Shown: piece by piece, positions 63,181 through 64,000 of the stretch
Layout of the letters: the number at the start of each line of letters is the position of its first letter
How positions within the stretch are numbered: position 1 is the first letter of the stretch
Source: Neogemmobacter tilapiae
GTDB taxonomy: Bacteria > Pseudomonadota > Alphaproteobacteria > Rhodobacterales > Rhodobacteraceae
Length of the DNA stretch: 64,000 nucleotides
Direction: 5' to 3'
Assembly: GCF_014652215.1 (NCBI RefSeq)
Contig: NZ_BMYJ01000005.1
Location: forward strand, 1 to 64,000
Position numbers and translations under genes: made by a program
The notes under the pieces: model-generated
The model's input: the letters and a program-made list of their open reading frames with translations, nothing else
Database searches by the model: none
Told to the model about the DNA's origin: nothing

Positions 63181-63398
63181 GCCGCTGATTTAGGGCAGGT
63201 GGCAGTTTCGCGCAAGCCTGCTGCAACGCTAGAATGAGAGGGAAGGTTTGCCAAAATTGTCATCCATACAAGATAACTATTCCGAATTTGTGGAATACTG
63301 TGGCATATCTTTCCAAGATATACCAAAATATCGGATCAATTTGACACATCCACCGCAGCCGCCTAAACCCAAGGCTGCGCGACAGAGCCGAGGATTCC

Positions 63399-64000
63399 AT
63401 GACGTTTGACCAACAGATTGACCGCCGCAACACCCATTGCGTGAAATGGGACATGATGGAGAGCCTGTTTGGCGTCTCGGCCCAGGACGGGCTGGCCATG
63501 TGGGTGGCCGATATGGAATTCCCCCCGCCCGCTGTGGTGCAGCGCGCGGTGGAAAAGATGGCCGCGCATGGGGTCTATGGCTATTTCGGCGATGACCGGG
63601 CCTATCTGGATGCGATCCAGTGGTGGATGAAAACGCGGCACGGCTGGGATGTGCCGCGTGAGGCGATCTTTACCACGCATGGACTGGTCAATGGCACCGG
63701 GCTTTGCGTCGATGCTTTCACCAATCCGGGCGATGCGGTGGTCTTGATGACCCCCGTCTATCACGCCTTTGCACGGGTGATCCGCGCGGCGGGGCGCACG
63801 GTCACCGAATGTCCGCTGGCCTTTGTCGATGGGCGTTACAAGATGGATTTTGACGCTTGGGAAACCCGCCTGACCGGGAAAGAGCGGATGTTGATCCTGT
63901 GTTCGCCGCACAATCCGGGGGGGCGTGTCTGGAGCCTTGCCGAATTGCAGCAAGTGGCCGCCTTCTGCCAAAAGCACGACCTGATCCTGATTTCCGACGA
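63399..64000 (+). CDS. PatB/MalY-type C-S lyase (aminotransferase class I/II), N-terminal part
   Basis: Open frame of 200 codons running off the window, so no stop is seen. MTFDQQIDRRNTHCVKWDMMESLFGVSAQDGLAMWVADMEFPPPAVVQRAV matches MalY/PatB cystathionine beta-lyases, as do GVYGYF and the later SPHNPGGRVWSLAEL. PLP Lys would lie beyond the window. It cleaves cystathionine or similar C-S substrates. Confidence 0.88.
   Translation, partial: MTFDQQIDRRNTHCVKWDMMESLFGVSAQDGLAMWVADMEFPPPAVVQRAVEKMAAHGVYGYFGDDRAYLDAIQWWMKTRHGWDVPREAIFTTHGLVNGTGLCVDAFTNPGDAVVLMTPVYHAFARVIRAAGRTVTECPLAFVDGRYKMDFDAWETRLTGKERMLILCSPHNPGGRVWSLAELQQVAAFCQKHDLILISD

Noticed and set aside
63279-63296. ATTCC-N8-GGAAT repeat before the PatB gene as an IolR site
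   Set aside because: The half-sites are in the opposite order and spacing to GGAA-N6-TTCC and no inositol gene is near.

Overview
The window is about 64 kb of high-GC chromosomal DNA. It most likely comes from an alphaproteobacterium of the Rhodobacterales (Rhodobacteraceae/Paracoccaceae); the genus cannot be fixed by eye. Support comes from the gene set (UPF0314/DUF2585, DUF4170 beside kdtA-lpxK, a GbpR/ChvE/Ggu sugar locus, a def-def-fmt cluster), the codon bias and dense operons with ATGA/TGATG overlaps. All calls come from reading translations and motifs; no database search was run.

Layout. 1-3468: the 3' end of tuf with its terminator, purU, a GFA-family protein, tRNA-Trp(CCA), an MFS transporter and a DUF2585 membrane protein. 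3573-9016 (+): a ytfQ-ytfR-ytfT-yjfF type sugar ABC importer followed by a GntR regulator. 9017-19093 (-): a second sugar locus that meets the first tail to tail with no base between them. In transcription order it is chvE-gguA-gguB, a FAH-family AraD1 protein, an arabonate-type dehydratase, a sugar 1-dehydrogenase, ketoglutarate-semialdehyde dehydrogenase and galM, with divergent gbpR. Together these read as uptake and non-phosphorylative oxidation of L-arabinose (and probably D-galactose) to 2-oxoglutarate. 20198-27691: myo-inositol catabolism (iolG divergent from an RpiR-type iolR, then iolC-iolD-iolE-iolB) with GGAA-N6-TTCC type candidate operators.

27736-31188: a GNAT protein, a phosphoesterase, gnd, a small DUF1508 gene and a short antitoxin-like fragment in a disturbed, lower-GC patch. 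31233-35566: serine biosynthesis (serC-serA on minus, serB on plus) with a structured serC leader and a palindromic repeat between serC and serA. 35582-43195: an arsR-SRPBCC-GST operon, a TauE-type transporter, zapE, an AraC regulator, MgtC, an old yellow enzyme, a 3-methyladenine glycosylase and a DUF421 protein. 43434-46439: lpxK, a divergent kdtA-like gene, DUF4170 and a peptidoglycan-binding-like exported protein.

46601-49330 is the most unusual part. It is an array of small orphan genes, each separated by copies of a palindromic GTAGGRTGCGC repeat, including a tandem pair of four-cysteine (two C-x2-C) proteins that share a 136-nt identical block. My reading, as inference, is a REP-bounded accessory cassette array that may hold orphan immunity or defence genes.

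49407-64000: a BaiN-type flavoprotein, an MscS channel, two tandem secreted DUF4139 proteins, asd, a capsule/KpsC-like protein, a secreted DUF4424 protein, two MFS transporters, fmt, a degenerate deformylase paralogue, a canonical def, and the 5' part of a PatB/MalY-type C-S lyase cut by the window end.
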